Source: Euptelea pleiosperma (lineage: Eukaryota > Streptophyta > Magnoliopsida > Ranunculales > Eupteleaceae). From it: a DNA stretch of 64,000 bases. Shown in pieces: positions 12,582 to 24,475 of the stretch (its first letter is position 1; each line of letters starts with the position of its first letter). The notes below the pieces were generated by a model. It made no database searches. It saw nothing but the letters and a program-made list of their open reading frames with translations, and was not told where the DNA came from. The DNA lies in NCBI GenBank assembly GCA_035048495.1, contig CM068547.1, forward strand, positions 32,558,502 through 32,622,501, written 5' to 3'. Position numbers and translations under genes: made by a program.

Positions 12582-13321
12582 AGGGCTGCAACTTGGCCAG
12601 AGTCAACCCGAGCCCGATGAGTTGAACCTGACATTAGGGTTGGGTTGGGTTAGCCTTTTCAGAACTTGGGTTGGCCTTGGGCCGGGTTTTGGTAACCCGA
12701 TCAAATTGGATTGGGCTAGGGTTGAGGCTCGGCCCAGCTCGAGACCGACTTGCAAACTACATATGTATGCCAACAAACAACCACACTACATTATGACAAA
12801 TGTAAAAATCCATGGATGTTTGTTGTTAGCAAACTAGAACCCTTGTGTGAAAGTGCAAAAATGTCCTTGAAACTACATTTTATGTGTGTTTTTTTTTATC
12901 GATTTTTTTTTTGTTATTTTTTAGTAACTTTTATCATGCATTTGAGTTGATGGACTTTTCCCTTATCATGAAAATATTTTCTTTCACGAGGTGTTGGAAA
13001 TGAAGCTATTATTTTATGGTTAACATAACGGTTATTGGATTTAACAATAAATTATTTTACTATAGAAAAATTTAGCAATCTTTCCAACCAATCAAAAAAA
13101 TTAAGAAATTGACCAACCCGACCAACCCAATAGGGTTGGAAAACCTAGGCCCGAGCTTGGGTTGGGTTGGGTTGGGTTGGGTTAGGGTTCACAGCCTTTT
13201 AGGTTGGGTTGGGCTAGGGTTGGAAAATCTAGGCCCAAGCTTGGGTTGGGTTTAGGGCTCGCAGTCTTTTAGGTTGGGTTGGGCTAGGGTTGACCTTCAA
13301 CCCACCCGAGTTGCAGCCCCA
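12582..13321. mobile_element. MITE with GGGCTGCAACT ends and GGGTTGGGTT body (hAT-like)
   Basis: The left end is TAGGGCTGCAACTTGG and the right end is CGAGTTGCAGCCCCA, which are inverted copies. The flanks AACAAAAG and GGCAAAAG agree at 6 of 8 positions, consistent with a decayed 8-bp target duplication. Both ends of the body are degenerate GGGTTGGGTT / GGGCTAGGGTT repeat, with a core of AT-rich DNA between. The telomere-like look is incidental: the unit is GGGTT, not the plant telomere TTTAGGG. Confidence 0.6.
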
Positions 13322-14537
13322 GGCAAAAGGGGAAATGAGCAGTTGACGCACGCTTACATCAACCGCTAAAAATTGAAGAGAAAACTAAAGTACCCCAAAA
13401 AGTAAAAGAGTTTTATAAATTAAACAAACATAACAAGGGCTTTTTTTGGCAAAGTAGGGGCAATTTTGAGATTTCATCCATTTATAACGTAAGAACAATC
13501 TTCTATCTTTAAATAGTATAATAGATGGGGTTGGGGGATGTTTTAGAGATACGCTTTGTATAAAAGGAGAAGATGCTAGGAATTTTTGACATCTTCTAAA
13601 CTAGCGTGAGATTTTTATAGATGCATTTGGAAATTGCGGTAACTTGAGCTTAATACCGTAAGTAGTGGGTCAAAGCAACAGGCTTCAGCCTTTTAGGATG
13701 ATTTTGTTATTAATTTTATTAATTTTATTATTTAGACTTGTTATTTTAGGCTGTATTTATTACTTAAAAAAATTATTTTAGTCTTGTAAGGATTGTTTTG
13801 TCATTTAGAAAAATTATAAAAGGCTAGAAGAAGATCAAGATCGTCGATCATCGAGTTAAAAGATTGTGCCAAAATGGGGTGTCTACACTAAGTTTTAGAA
13901 CTACTCTAGCTATTACTCTATCTCTTCGTCCATCTTGCACTTCCATAAGATGGGCTCCACAACTCCCTTCAATCCTCTCAATGAACCCTACTAGAACCTT
14001 TGAACTTGATGGTTTTGATACATTAGGTCAACCGATCCAACTACATGACTGGATTGTATGTTTGATTTTTTTCAAAATGGTTTGATCTTCAAAAACTCAA
14101 GTTTGTAGCTAGATTGGTTGAGGACTGAGATTCATTAACAAACTTTAAAAGACTCACCTTTAACGATGTTTGTAGGGATGTAGACAAAAAGGTTAGAAGG
14201 CTATCTTGGACAAACGAAGTGCTTTCCTTCTGATTCTGATGCTCATAGAAAACCCTGAAAAGAGAGAAGACAAGATGCAACAGAGAAGGAAAGAGTTGAA
14301 AAAAGTTTTTCGTGCTTTTTGTTTTTCTTCTGATGGAGTAGAGAAGGAAGATGAGGGACGTGTTTTGGAAAAAGACGTCCAGTCTTCCAACGCGTGTCAC
14401 CATAATTAATGCATTTTTCTCGATCGTGGAGAGAACAAGGGGTTTCACTCAGCTCACTCTAGGCAGCTCCTCTTGTAACGTGAATTGCTCACCACATAGG
14501 GCTTCAAGGACTTGCTTTTTTAGTTTTGGTCACAAGT
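13322..14537. other. Intergenic, no gene recognised
   Basis: This stretch is AT-rich, with short open frames on both strands that overlap each other and match no domain I know. A slightly more GC-balanced part (13860-14400) could be an old element. I see no splice-consistent coding series. Confidence 0.4.
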
Positions 14538-14860
14538 TCATAAACCACAATACGAGCCACGTGGCACATTATTAGAGGACGCTGACCATATGGATGTTTG
14601 GCCAGTCCATAGGTGGACCTGCAAACCAAAAATCAGCCTGATTAGTGATTTCTAAGCGTTGGATTTGATTTTAACTGTAGGAATTTGAGCATTATTGGGT
14701 GCAAAGGTCCAAAGGTTGTAAATCACTAATCAGGCTGATTTTTGGTTTGCAGGTCCATCGAGGGACTGGCCAAACATCATACGGTCGGCATCCTCTAAGA
14801 GTATGCCACGTGGCTCGTATTGTGGGTTGTGACCGGCTTCGGTCACAACATCTTTACTCG
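14538..14860. repeat. FB-family foldback just upstream of LIP1p
   Basis: The left arm (CCACAATACGAGCCACGTGG) and right arm (GCCACGTGGCTCGTATTGTGG) are strong inverted copies. The right end reads GGCTTCGGTCACAACATCTTTACTC, a decayed terminus (the contiguous match is shorter). It ends about 170 bp before the LIP1p start codon, so it abuts or forms part of the promoter. Confidence 0.75.
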
Positions 14861-14874
14861 CTAGTTCTGGTTAG

Positions 14875-14903
14875 CCAACCAACCAACCAACCAACCAACC
14901 AAC
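14875..14903. repeat. (CCAA)n microsatellite
   Basis: About seven perfect CCAA units lie between the foldback element and the LIP1p leader. Confidence 0.9.
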
Positions 14904-14968
14904 TTGGACGGAAAACACAATGCAGAACACCCCTGTAAATAACTGTATCTCTTTCAAGGACATTTGAG

Positions 14969-14973
<5 letters not shown>

Positions 14974-15005
<32 letters not shown>
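14974..15005. repeat. (CT)16 tract in the probable LIP1p 5' leader
   Basis: A pure TC/CT run ends 25 bp before the start codon at 15031. Such tracts are common in plant 5' leaders and are the type of site bound by GAGA-binding BPC proteins. Confidence 0.85.
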
Positions 15006-15007
<2 letters not shown>

Positions 15008-15030
15008 ATTCTTCTAATTTTTCTGCTAAA

Positions 15031-18000
15031 ATGATTAATCACTCCATCTCAAAACCCTCGATCACTTCAATCTCAATCTCGTCTCCAAAATCCAAATCCC
15101 TAAACTCGTTTCCTCGGCCGAGAATTAGATTCGAAGCTGTCGATTCATCATCCAAGAAGAAGATCGAATTGAAACCCTTATCTTCTTCTTCTTCTTCGAC
15201 AGCATCGCCATCACCTTCAACGCTCTTCGAATCTGACGCTGGGGCTTCTTCGAAGGGTCCGTATCCGGGTGGACTGGGGCCTTACACGGGGCGAGATCCA
15301 AATGTGAAGAAGCCTGAATGGTTGCGGCAGAGAGCACCTCAGGGGGAGAGGTTTCAGGAGGTTAAGGACTCGTTGTCGAGGTTGAATCTCAATACTGTCT
15401 GTGAAGAAGCGCAGTGCCCCAATATAGGAGAGGTAAACTCACAGGAATCTCTCTCTCCTTTTTGTTTTTTCCGTGATTTGGGTTTTTGAGTCTTTTAGGT
15501 ATTTCAAACAATCAAAAAAGCTATTTTTAACTGTTCTTTTGGTAGGAAAATTTGTTCTTGTAAAACACTCCTTAAATTCTGAAAATTTAATATATTGGTC
15601 CCATTATCATTATGTTGACTGGGGTTTAGGGTTTTGGTGATCGTGGCATTTAAATTGGGTTAAGGGTTTTGGTAATTGTGGCACAGGACTTCAGGAGAAA
15701 TGAAACCATCAGAAGTTTTTTTTTTTTTGTGTTTTTCTTTTTGGTGGAATTGGTTTTTATGGCTTTTAGATTTTCTGTCCTGTAATTTTAGGGTTTATGA
15801 TATTCAAATACTTCTTATACCGTTTTTGGGTTGGTTGGGTTTTATGGGTTTGGCGATTGTGGTAGTTCAATAGGATCGAGACAATGGGGATATTGATAAT
15901 TGATTTAAGAGTTAATTTTTAATTTTCTTTCTTATTTATTTTTTTTAAAATTTATTTTGGTCAGTTTTAGGGTTTAATGGTAATTGAGGGTTTAATATGG
16001 GAGGGATGACTATGATGCGGTCAATCCCAATTGTCCATCTGATAGACAACATTCCACTTTGGTTATGTGGGCCCAATTAATTGCTGCCATTGGATTTTTT
16101 TCCCTTCTAAATATAAAAAAGAAGGGCCTAAAGAACATGCCTCCTTTTGCCCTGTGTTGTGGGGGTTATTGGGCTGAGACTTGCCACATGTGGAGAGGCC
16201 TGAGAGGGTGTTGGACCTTCCACCTCAGATGCCAAGTGTGAGAAGACCCGAAAATGCCATCTCTCCAGAATCCAAATTTCTTTTATGCACGTCTGCAGAA
16301 AACCGTCCCCAATGAAATTTATGTTTCTTCCTTAAAAAAATGTTTTTTTTTTTTAAGGATTTTGTTAATCATGATATGAATAAACTTGGAATTCAGGATT
16401 TATGATATTTCAAAATGAGATGAAAGTTACAGGCCTCTTAGTTGTTCTCTTTCTTTTTGCTATTGTTGGATACTGGTTCTTTGTTTTACTGATTGTAGTA
16501 GAAAGCAAACTTTATCTGATTCATTTTCTCAAATTTGGGAATTGTAAGGATGATAATAGGGTTGATTCTTTTTACTTCTCTCAACCATTGGTTTTTTATT
16601 TTCTTATTTTTAAGTTGTTTATGATATTTAGTAGAATTATTTTTTTTTTCTTGAACAAATTTGGCAACAAAGTCTATTGTTGGTTTTATTTTTTCCCAGA
16701 ATTTTTATGGTCTTTTGATAGATTGGGATACGGAAAAAGGCAGAATGTTAGGTTAGCTGGTTCCTTGGTTCAGTAATCTCAGTAATTAGCTTGATGGTCA
16801 TCTGCTGTATGACTGAAATGGATGGGTTAATATGAGATGGTCAGTTTAAGGATTTATGGAGTTTGGGAATTTAAAGAATTATTTATTGTTTGCGGATTTT
16901 GTGGGCAGTGTTGGAATGGAGGAGGAGATGGTATTGCAACTGCAACGATCATGCTTCTAGGGGATACCTGCACACGTGGTTGTAGATTTTGTGCTGTGAA
17001 AACAAGCAGAAACCCGCCTCCACCCGATCCAATGGAACCAGAGAACACTGCTAAGGCTATTGCAAGCTGGGGGTAGGTCTTATATTATTATTTTCTTCAA
17101 GTTATACAAAAAAGAAGTTACTACTATTTGATGATTGTCTGCTTTACCATTTATTAATGATTAAAATGCATAAGTGGGCAATGGATCCTCTCGTGGTGCC
17201 TTCATCACCTTATATGTAGACTTATGGAATGACATGTTCTAAGGAGCACTATTATGCTATAATGGGGCCTGGCTTGTGTGCAAATATGCATCCACATTTT
17301 CTACCATGTAAATTTGATGGGAGACTAACATGGTTTCCAGCTTGTGGTGCACATGCTCATCTGTTGTGAATCTTGACCGGTGCAATCAAAGGGTCCACCT
17401 AGGATTATCTTGAACATTCAACTAATTGCATTGTTTTGGATGGTAAAAAAGTTTACATGCTACTGTTCAGAAAATAGTCCATTCATTGGATGGTAAAGAT
17501 CATGAAATAAGTTTGACATTTTGGACGATGAATAAGTAGGCTCATAGAGTGGATTGTCTATGGCTCCGTGCATATGTGTTTGGCTTAGAAGCTGACTAAT
17601 ACTGCATTTGATATACATTATTCTCTGATATTTTACATCCTTGTGGATCTTTTGCTCTGTATGTCTGAACAGAACGTGTTGGTCATTTATAAAACTTTGA
17701 GTAGTTGGAAAGATGTAGGACTACAGGGATGCAAGCTTCTTTTTCTTGGGAACTATTTGAAATAGCAAAGAAATAAAAAATGGAAGCAGCCTGATCAAAG
17801 ATCGATAAATGGGAAAGAAAAATCAACAACTAACTAGAAGAAATCCACCTCAATAGGCTTCAAGAAAAAAAAAGAGATTCGTAAAAGTTAATTACTAATG
17901 ATTAGACTTGTCTACTGCATGTACAGAACCCAAATCTTATTCTTACATTTGGACTTCTGAAAATAGTCTTAAACCAAATTGAATACTCAGACTTCTAAAA

Positions 18001-21000
18001 CATTCATAAACCTACTCAAACTCCTTCTTTGACTCGAAGACTTAAAAGTCCTTTTAAAAATAACCGTTCTTACTCCAATTTGACTACAAAAGCAAAATTA
18101 TACAAAAAACCACTTAAGACTTTCAAATATAGTAGTAATCCCGCCATAATCTGCAGCATATTCGTATTGTGGCCGTAGTTCACTTTATTCATAGAAGAAA
18201 ATTACTAATGATTAGAATTGTCTGCTACATACACAGAATTCAAATCCTACTCTTACATTTAGACTTACGAAAAGTCTTAAACCAAATCAATATCCTCATA
18301 CTCAAACATCTAAATCACTCATAAACCTACTCAAATTCCTTCTTTGACTGGAAGACTTAAAAATCCTTCTAAAAATAATCCTCAACATCAGATATGTTGT
18401 TGCTCCACCATTTGAAGAAATTTACTTGATAATCTGTTGACTCGTGATCTTCAACTCGGCAATTTCTTGATGCATAGATTTAAGCTTTCACCATGGAGTT
18501 AAAGTTTCCAAAAGATCTTAGTTATATCGGACAATATGGAATGAGCCTCAGTTTTTCGATCTGTAGATTTGTTAATTTCTTTTCCATTCTGCCGTTTCTT
18601 GAATAAAGTGGTGGAACCAACAACTGATTGATCTTATGTGCTCTAATAACTGATGCAGAAGCTTGCCGCTGTGCATTTAGAAACTTAAAGCATTTGTAGT
18701 CTTTTAGCTTTGATTGTGTAAGAATGTGGATGTGATTTTACATTTTAATGGTCCTTGCATTTATCAGTGTGGACTATATTGTGCTGACAAGTGTTGATCG
18801 TGATGACCTACCCGATGGTGGAAGTGGCCATTTTGCTCGCACGGTCAAAGCTATGAAGGTTTATACATTTCTTTCCATATTAGTTGCATTTTAACTGCCA
18901 AACTCCCTATACACACACCCAGAAAAACAGTTTGCAGTGGGATGCAAAACCACTGTGTGAATTCATTTTATACGATTTACTTTGCAGACCCTCAGGCCTG
19001 AGATCATGGTTGAATGTTTAACTTCTGATTTTCGGGGCGATTTAAATGCTGTAACAACTCTAGTACACTCTGGGTTAGATGTGTTTGCTCACAATATTGA
19101 GACTGTGAAACGGCTTCAACGAATTGTCAGAGACCCTCGGGCGGGGTGAGTAGCACTCATAGTCACCTTTCTATTAATTTCTTAGTATATTTTTATTCTT
19201 TTCATGTCTTGTGTATTAAATAGTGTTTATAAAACGAGATTTTTTTTTACAATGTGATTGAATTCAACTAAGGAGCAGCTAGCTATATGCATGGGCTTGG
19301 GATTGATGATTGATCTGGCATCCGTTCTCAATGACCCTGCTTGACTAAGTTCACGTGCGGCCGACCAAGTCACTAATCCAAAAAAAAAAAGTCACTAATC
19401 CAGCTCATTCAATTGGCGACCCACCTCTTGCCAGGGCATAGCCGAAAGAATCAAACCAAGTGGAAAGATTGTAACAACCGTATGTGTGAACTATTTTCCA
19501 AACAATGAACCTTTCCCTATTGGCGTTCCAAAGTTTATCTGTAGATTGGAAAGTTAAGATCCTCCGTTAGATGTGGTTTTCAGGCCTATGCCCCATCCAA
19601 GAAGTGATCCACTGATTGGAATCTAGATTGAATTGTTGTTATATGCGTACAATCGACGGTAGGATTCGTTGATAATGATGGACCTCAAATATTCAGAGAT
19701 ACATCCTTGTTATCTACTTGAATTCGAAAAGCTGCTAGTATCAAGTTGATCAGAAGGTTCTGATTTGTATTGATTCAACTTTAGATATCTCCAGTGTTCC
19801 CTACATTCTCAAATCTTGGTCCATCTTAGCCGTTATTGTGGTGTAAACAAGATCTTGTTCCGTCTGGGTTGACCCATACCTAACCCGATTAAATTGTAAA
19901 ACCTTTAAAGGTCTGGACCTGACCTGCTGGATCTGACCCAATGGGTTACTGGTTGACTGCACTCATTTATAGCTCCAAAAAAGAAAAGAAAAGAAAAAAA
20001 AATAGGGCTGTATATAGGTCTGGTTTTTGTTGACCTATACCCAACACGTTGAGAACTGGGTCTGAGAGATTGTTTGGGATGCAGGGATGGGTCTGGCTGG
20101 TCAGTCTTAACCCAGTGACATGCCCTCAGTTTCCTGGCTGGTGAGGCAGGGTTAGAAGATTTAGATTCCACTTAACTTAACTTTTCCACCCTTTAAGCCT
20201 TTTTCTTTAGATCACGTGAAAAACGATATGCCTTCAACCCCAGTTAAGTTGACTCATAACTGGGCTACAGCAGGAAAAGTACTGCTTTCCAAACATCCCT
20301 TGAAATCCAGACCCAGTCTACCTGATTCAAAATGAATAGCCAGACTCAGCTCAAGTTGGATCTGGTATGACAAGTTAGGAGGTCGAATCATAACTATTTT
20401 CTTTCATGGTCCTACAGCTCTACTTTTTAGATGTCAGTGGTGATTAATTTTTTGGTTTGATAAAGGTATGAGCAGAGTTTATCTGTTCTGAAACACGCAA
20501 AGCTCTGCAAGGAGGGGATGATAACCAAATCTTCTATAATGCTGGGTCTTGGTGAATCTGATGAGGAATTGAAGGAAGCCATGGTTGATTTAAGGGCCAT
20601 AAATGTTGATATTTTGACCCTTGGACAGTATTTACAGGTGAGATAACATACAAACTGCTTTCTGGGGATCCATTTGACATTTTTGGATGCTGGGACTCAT
20701 AAGTAAGCTGGTGTTCTTGTAGCCAACTCCATTACACTTGACTGTGAAGGAGTACGTGACTCCTGAGAAGTTTGCATTCTGGAAGGATTATGGAGAGTCA
20801 ATCGGTTTCCGTTATGTAGCCAGCGGGCCCTTGGTAAGCTCACAGATCTTATTTTGCGTTAAATACATCATTTATTTGCTTTATAATCGAATAATTAGGG
20901 AGACAAGCAAACACAGGTAATCTTTGAAAGTTAATCAAGACTGGACTAGTTGACTCAAACGTTGCTGGTTTCGTATGAAACGACCGAAATCTGGTTAAAC

Positions 21001-21578
21001 CATAGTGACCATTTGCTACGGTTAAACCTGGTTTCGGATGAAACCGATCGAACCGTATATTAACTCGTTCTATGGTGAAACCGAAACAAAACGGGTAAAC
21101 TGTTTCGGTTTCGGCCGAAACTTTGAATCGTGCTCAGACTATCAAACAAGCACTTGGTTAAGCAAGCCAAGGAGATAGCTATTAAAAAATGACAGATTTC
21201 ATAAACGTTTTAAAAATCCATCCAGTTTTCTTCAGAACCTCACCAGTTCTATCATGAATTAGATTGAAAATTTTCATCATCTCTGCAAGCTGATGAAAAA
21301 TCTGGGTGTCTCAATATTTGTTTGCATTTTCAGAAAATCTACATACTTACCGAGTTCTTAAAAACCCATCTTAATTCGGAGTAAACTGAGTCAACTTGGC
21401 TGAGTTCTGAGTCCATTCGCCAAGTTCTTCAACAATGCACCAAATCATTTACCCCTTTTGAGATCCTTACTGGGCATGGGTTGATATTTTCCAGGTTCGA
21501 TCCTCGTATAGAGCAGGTGAGCTCTTTGTTAAGACTATGGTGAAAGAAATGGCTAGCAACACTTCTAGCGGATCCTAG
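15031..21578 (+). CDS. LIP1P: Lipoyl synthase, chloroplastic (radical SAM)
   Basis: The enzyme inserts two sulfur atoms into protein-bound octanoyl groups to make lipoyl cofactors, here for plastid pyruvate dehydrogenase. Seven exons join without frame breaks: 15031-15432, 16909-17072, 18768-18858, 18988-19145, 20466-20637, 20723-20833 and 21495-21578, giving 393 residues, the usual plant length. Residues 1 to about 65 are Ser-rich and poor in acidic residues, as in a chloroplast transit peptide. The auxiliary cluster motif [12 protein letters not shown] is at 124-135 (its last Cys starts exon 2). The radical-SAM motif CTRGCRFC is at 155-162. The C-terminal RSSY is at 368-371. The plastid rather than mitochondrial form is indicated by the N-terminus and by close agreement with plant LIP1p along the core. 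The last exon (28 codons with stop) is easily missed because intron 6 is 661 bp. Introns hold a dispersed repeat (intron 1), a direct duplication (intron 2), and AT-rich and hAT-like debris (intron 4). Confidence 0.95.
17877..18385. repeat. Two direct repeats (about 190 bp each) inside LIP1p intron 2
   Basis: 17885-18065 and 18197-18383 share ATTACTAATGATTAGA, TCTTACATTTGGACTT/TCTTACATTTAGACTT, CATAAACCTACTCAAA and CCTTCTTTGACT in the same order, about 315 bp apart. They could be a tandem duplication or paired short terminal repeats of a dead retroelement. I see no TG...CA borders that decide between these. Confidence 0.6.
19865..20130. repeat. Degenerate GACCTGACCC-type repeat in LIP1p intron 4
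   Basis: Short-period text built from GGTCTGG, TGACCCA, ACCCGATT and GACCTG, interrupted by an A-rich run at 19978-20002. It resembles the low-complexity bodies of the hAT-like MITEs here, but I cannot see clear inverted ends. Confidence 0.35.
20950..21135. repeat. GGTTTCGG/CCGAAAC low-complexity repeat (LIP1p intron 6)
   Basis: Repeated GTTTCGG and CGAAAC words end in GTTTCGGCCGAAACTTTGAA. The same ending occurs at 36600-36630 (TTTCGGCCAAAACTTTGAAC), and a GATCGG version at 53440-53600 ends CCGAGACTTTGAACC. This is a dispersed family of self-complementary low-complexity elements. Confidence 0.5.
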
Positions 21579-21939
21579 CGACTTCAAGCCATGCTGACCG
21601 CGGACTTTCCATATCCATGCTTCGGATCCTTCACCATTTAGCGGGTTCCAGAATTGGAACACGGGGTGTAAATGGGTGGAGAAGTGGCCATAAATCCTTC
21701 CCATTCCACTCTAAATGAGTGGAAATGGGATTTATTTATTTTCTTTGAAGATATCCATTATTAAAAGGAAAGAAAAACTGTCATTTTAGAGAAGCATGTA
21801 TTTGTTGTCCATTTCAATTTTTTGATGATTATCCAAGTGATTATATCAGAATAAATTAATCGACTTTTTACGAGTGGTGCGATGAATGTGTTCCCAGTAG
21901 CATCCATGATCCATGGACACAACTACATTACAACAAGAA

Positions 21940-22120
21940 GTAGCCTGATTAGTGATTTCTAAGCGTTGGATTGGAGTCAGTTTTTATGGGTTGATTTTTA
22001 ACCGTGGAACTCGAGCATTATTTGGGGTACAAAGATCCAAAGGTTCGAAATCACTAATCAGGCTGATTTTTGGTATGTAGGTCCACCTAGTGAAGGGCCA
22101 AACGTACATACGGTCAGTGG
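21940..22120. repeat. FB-family foldback, end-truncated, downstream of LIP1p
   Basis: It begins inside the left arm (GCCTGATTAGTGATTTC), passes the centre (AACCGTGGAACTCGAGCATT) and runs into the right arm (GAAATCACTAATCAGGCTG ... ACATACGGTCAG). Outer ends are missing. Confidence 0.65.
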
Positions 22121-22482
22121 TCTCCATTGGTGTCATCATGGTCTGGGCTGTACTAGAACTAAAATATATTGTCAAGGTGTTCTTGCAGCTATTAGGGGAC
22201 CTTTCTTCGATGACTAGCTTTCTCCAAGCTGTGGCTGGGCGAGGGCGATCTTGGCCACATGAAGAAGCATGGCAAGGTCGACATCAGAGGAAAGAGGAGC
22301 TGCCCTACCAGCAAAAAGAAACAGCAAGTGCTTCTCGACAATGGCATAACGGGCATGGCCTTTACACAGTCATCAGAATTCTCTCTTTATTTCTTTTTCC
22401 AATGGAGAATGCTACCCCATGGGTAACCGGACACAAAGGATACAGTTGAGGCCATTGACCATTGGATTCAAGAGATCCACGA

Positions 22483-22798
22483 GGAACACTCTTAGAGGAC
22501 TCCGACCGAATGGATGTTTGGCCAATCATTAGGTGGACCTACAAACCAAAAATCAGCTTGATTATTGATTTCTAGGCGTTGGATTGGAATTGTTTTCATA
22601 GGTTGATTGTAACCGTGGGAAATTTGAGCCATATTGACCATTATTTGAGGTACCAAGATCCAAAGGTTTGAAATCGCAAACCAAGCTGATTTTTTGTTTG
22701 TAGGTCCATATAGGGATTGGAAAAACATCCATACAGTCAGAATCCTCTAAGAGTATGCCACGTGGCTCCTATTGCACACTGTCATCAAAGTCTTACTC
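22483..22798. repeat. FB-family foldback
   Basis: Both arms are present: ACTCTTAGAGGACTCCGACC with ATGGATGTTTGGCC at left, and CATCCATACAGTCAG, CTCTAAGAGTATGCCACGTG at right. It ends near TCTTACTCC, a decayed terminus. Confidence 0.7.
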
Positions 22799-22857
22799 CA
22801 GTTAAATGAATCCCAGTGCAGCGAACCAAGCAGGCCTTAATGCATTGCGCAATGCAG

Positions 22858-22960
22858 TACTCAGATCCAACGCCTAGAAACCACCAATCAGGCTGATTTT
22901 TAACATCAGGTCCGCCTAGGGATGGCTCCAACATCTATGCGGTCAATGATTTCTAATGCC
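22858..22960. repeat. FB-family half arm
   Basis: Only the right-arm portion is present: AGATCCAACGCCTAGAAACC, AATCAGGCTGATTTT, GGTCCGCCTAGGGATGG and CATCTATGCGGTCA. Confidence 0.5.
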
Positions 22961-23175
22961 AAGATTCTAAAATTTTCTCTTATGTTATACTTTAATAGGC
23001 AGAATATGGGGGCACTTTTCACGTGGACAACAATCCAAAGGTGTACCTAACAACGTTGTTTCAGGTTTTCAAAAAAAAATTTAAATTTCAAATTTTAAAA
23101 AAGTTTTGTCGGCACGTGAGCAAAAATTCCTAGCTGTACAGACACAGAGTAAAACTTGCCGGACCGCTAGTTATT

Positions 23176-23500
23176 GACCGTCACCCACAATATGAACTGT
23201 GTGGGAAACTATTATAGGACACTGACCGTATGGATGTTAGGCCAATCCTTAGGTGGACCTATAAACCAAAAATCAACCCGATTAGTGATTTGTAAGCACT
23301 CGATTGGAGTCATTTTCATGGGTTGATTTTAATTGTGGGAATTTGAGAATTGTGTGGGGTACAAGATCGAAAGGTTTTAAATGACTAATCAGGCTGATTT
23401 TTAGTTTGTAGATCCATCTAGGGATTTTCCAAACATCCATACGGTAAGAGTCCTCTAAAAAATGCCACATGGCTCATATTGTGGGCGATCAGGGCTTCCC
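23176..23500. repeat. FB-family foldback
   Basis: The left arm (CCCACAATATGAACTGTGTG, ACTGACCGTATGGATGTT) and right arm (GACTAATCAGGCTGATTT, CATCCATACGGTAAG, TGCCACATGGCTCATATTG) are both clear. The sequence at 23500-23705 is unassigned. Confidence 0.7.
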
Positions 23501-23705
23501 CGACCGTCGCTTGTCAGGCAAGTTTACTCACCCGCAGCAACACTTATGTTGGGGGTTCCTCCTTTGTGGCGGGGCACGTACCTAAGAAACGAAGCACCGA
23601 CCGACCCTTGCTATTCGTTTTGGGTCGCGATGTAACAAGCTGTGGCTCACGTTTTCGCTGTAAGCTAGCACCATTTTTGTCACTCACCGTTGCAATCTGG
23701 GCCCA

Positions 23706-23935
23706 CTGACCGCATATCCCACCCCTAGGTAGATATTCATACTCAAAATCAACTTGTTTGATGATTTTTAGCCGTTGGTTTTAGTACAAAAAAAATGGAT
23801 GAATCCAACGGTTAGAATTATGTATTAAAAGTACTAAAATCTAATGGCTAAGGATTACCAATCATGGTGATTTTTTGTATATATCTACCAAGAGGTGGAC
23901 TAAACATCCATGCGGTCAATGGGCCCAGATGGCAG
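23706..23935. repeat. Diverged FB-type foldback upstream of SCAMP
   Basis: CCACTGACCGCATATCCCACC and GTTTGATGATTTTTAGCC at left mirror GGATTACCAATCATGGTGAT and GGACTAAACATCCATGCGGT at right. It is the sixth relative in the LIP1p-SCAMP interval (seven if half arms count separately). Confidence 0.5.
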
Positions 23936-24262
23936 CGATAAATAACAAAAAATGGTGCTAGCTGACGCCAAAATGTGTGAGCTACAACTTGTTACATCGC
24001 GACCGTTTTTAAAAAGTTTTAAACTGCGTTAGAGTATTTTCAGGAGTACGTAACATTTCTAGGAGTACGTGTCTTGCAAAAGAGAACCCCGTCGCCGCAC
24101 TACAGAAATCTGGAGTGTAGCTGCAGGGAAACTTTTCCAGCTTTAAAAAGAAGCGATCCACGCGGTTGTTCGCGGCGGGGTTATTAACGTAATTTACTCG
24201 TCATAAATTGGCAAATGAGAATGAAAAGTCCCAATTTTATATTCTTCCGGTATCCCGCGTTG

Positions 24263-24270
24263 TATATAAG
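24263..24270 (+). promoter_or_regulatory. Probable TATA box of SCAMP
   Basis: TATATAAG lies 107 bp before the SCAMP start codon. Transcription would begin near 24295, giving a leader of about 75 nt. Confidence 0.6.
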
Positions 24271-24369
24271 CAGATCGAGAAATACGATTTTATCTCTTCC
24301 TCAGCGAAAACACCTCCACTTTTGCCGAAACAAAAATCTCTGTCTCCGTTCCTTCCTCCCGCTCTCGCG

Positions 24370-24439
24370 ATGAATCGCCGCAACGATCCCAACCCCTTCG
24401 AAGAAGAAGAAGTCAATCCATTTGCGGTAAGAATCCCTG

Positions 24440-24475
<36 letters not shown>

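Noticed and set aside
12582..13321. GGGTTGGGTTGGGTT/TTAGGG text resembling an interstitial telomere
   Set aside because: The unit is GGGTT with GGGCTAGGGTT variants, not TTTAGGG. It is enclosed by inverted GGGCTGCAACT ends, so it is the body of a MITE.
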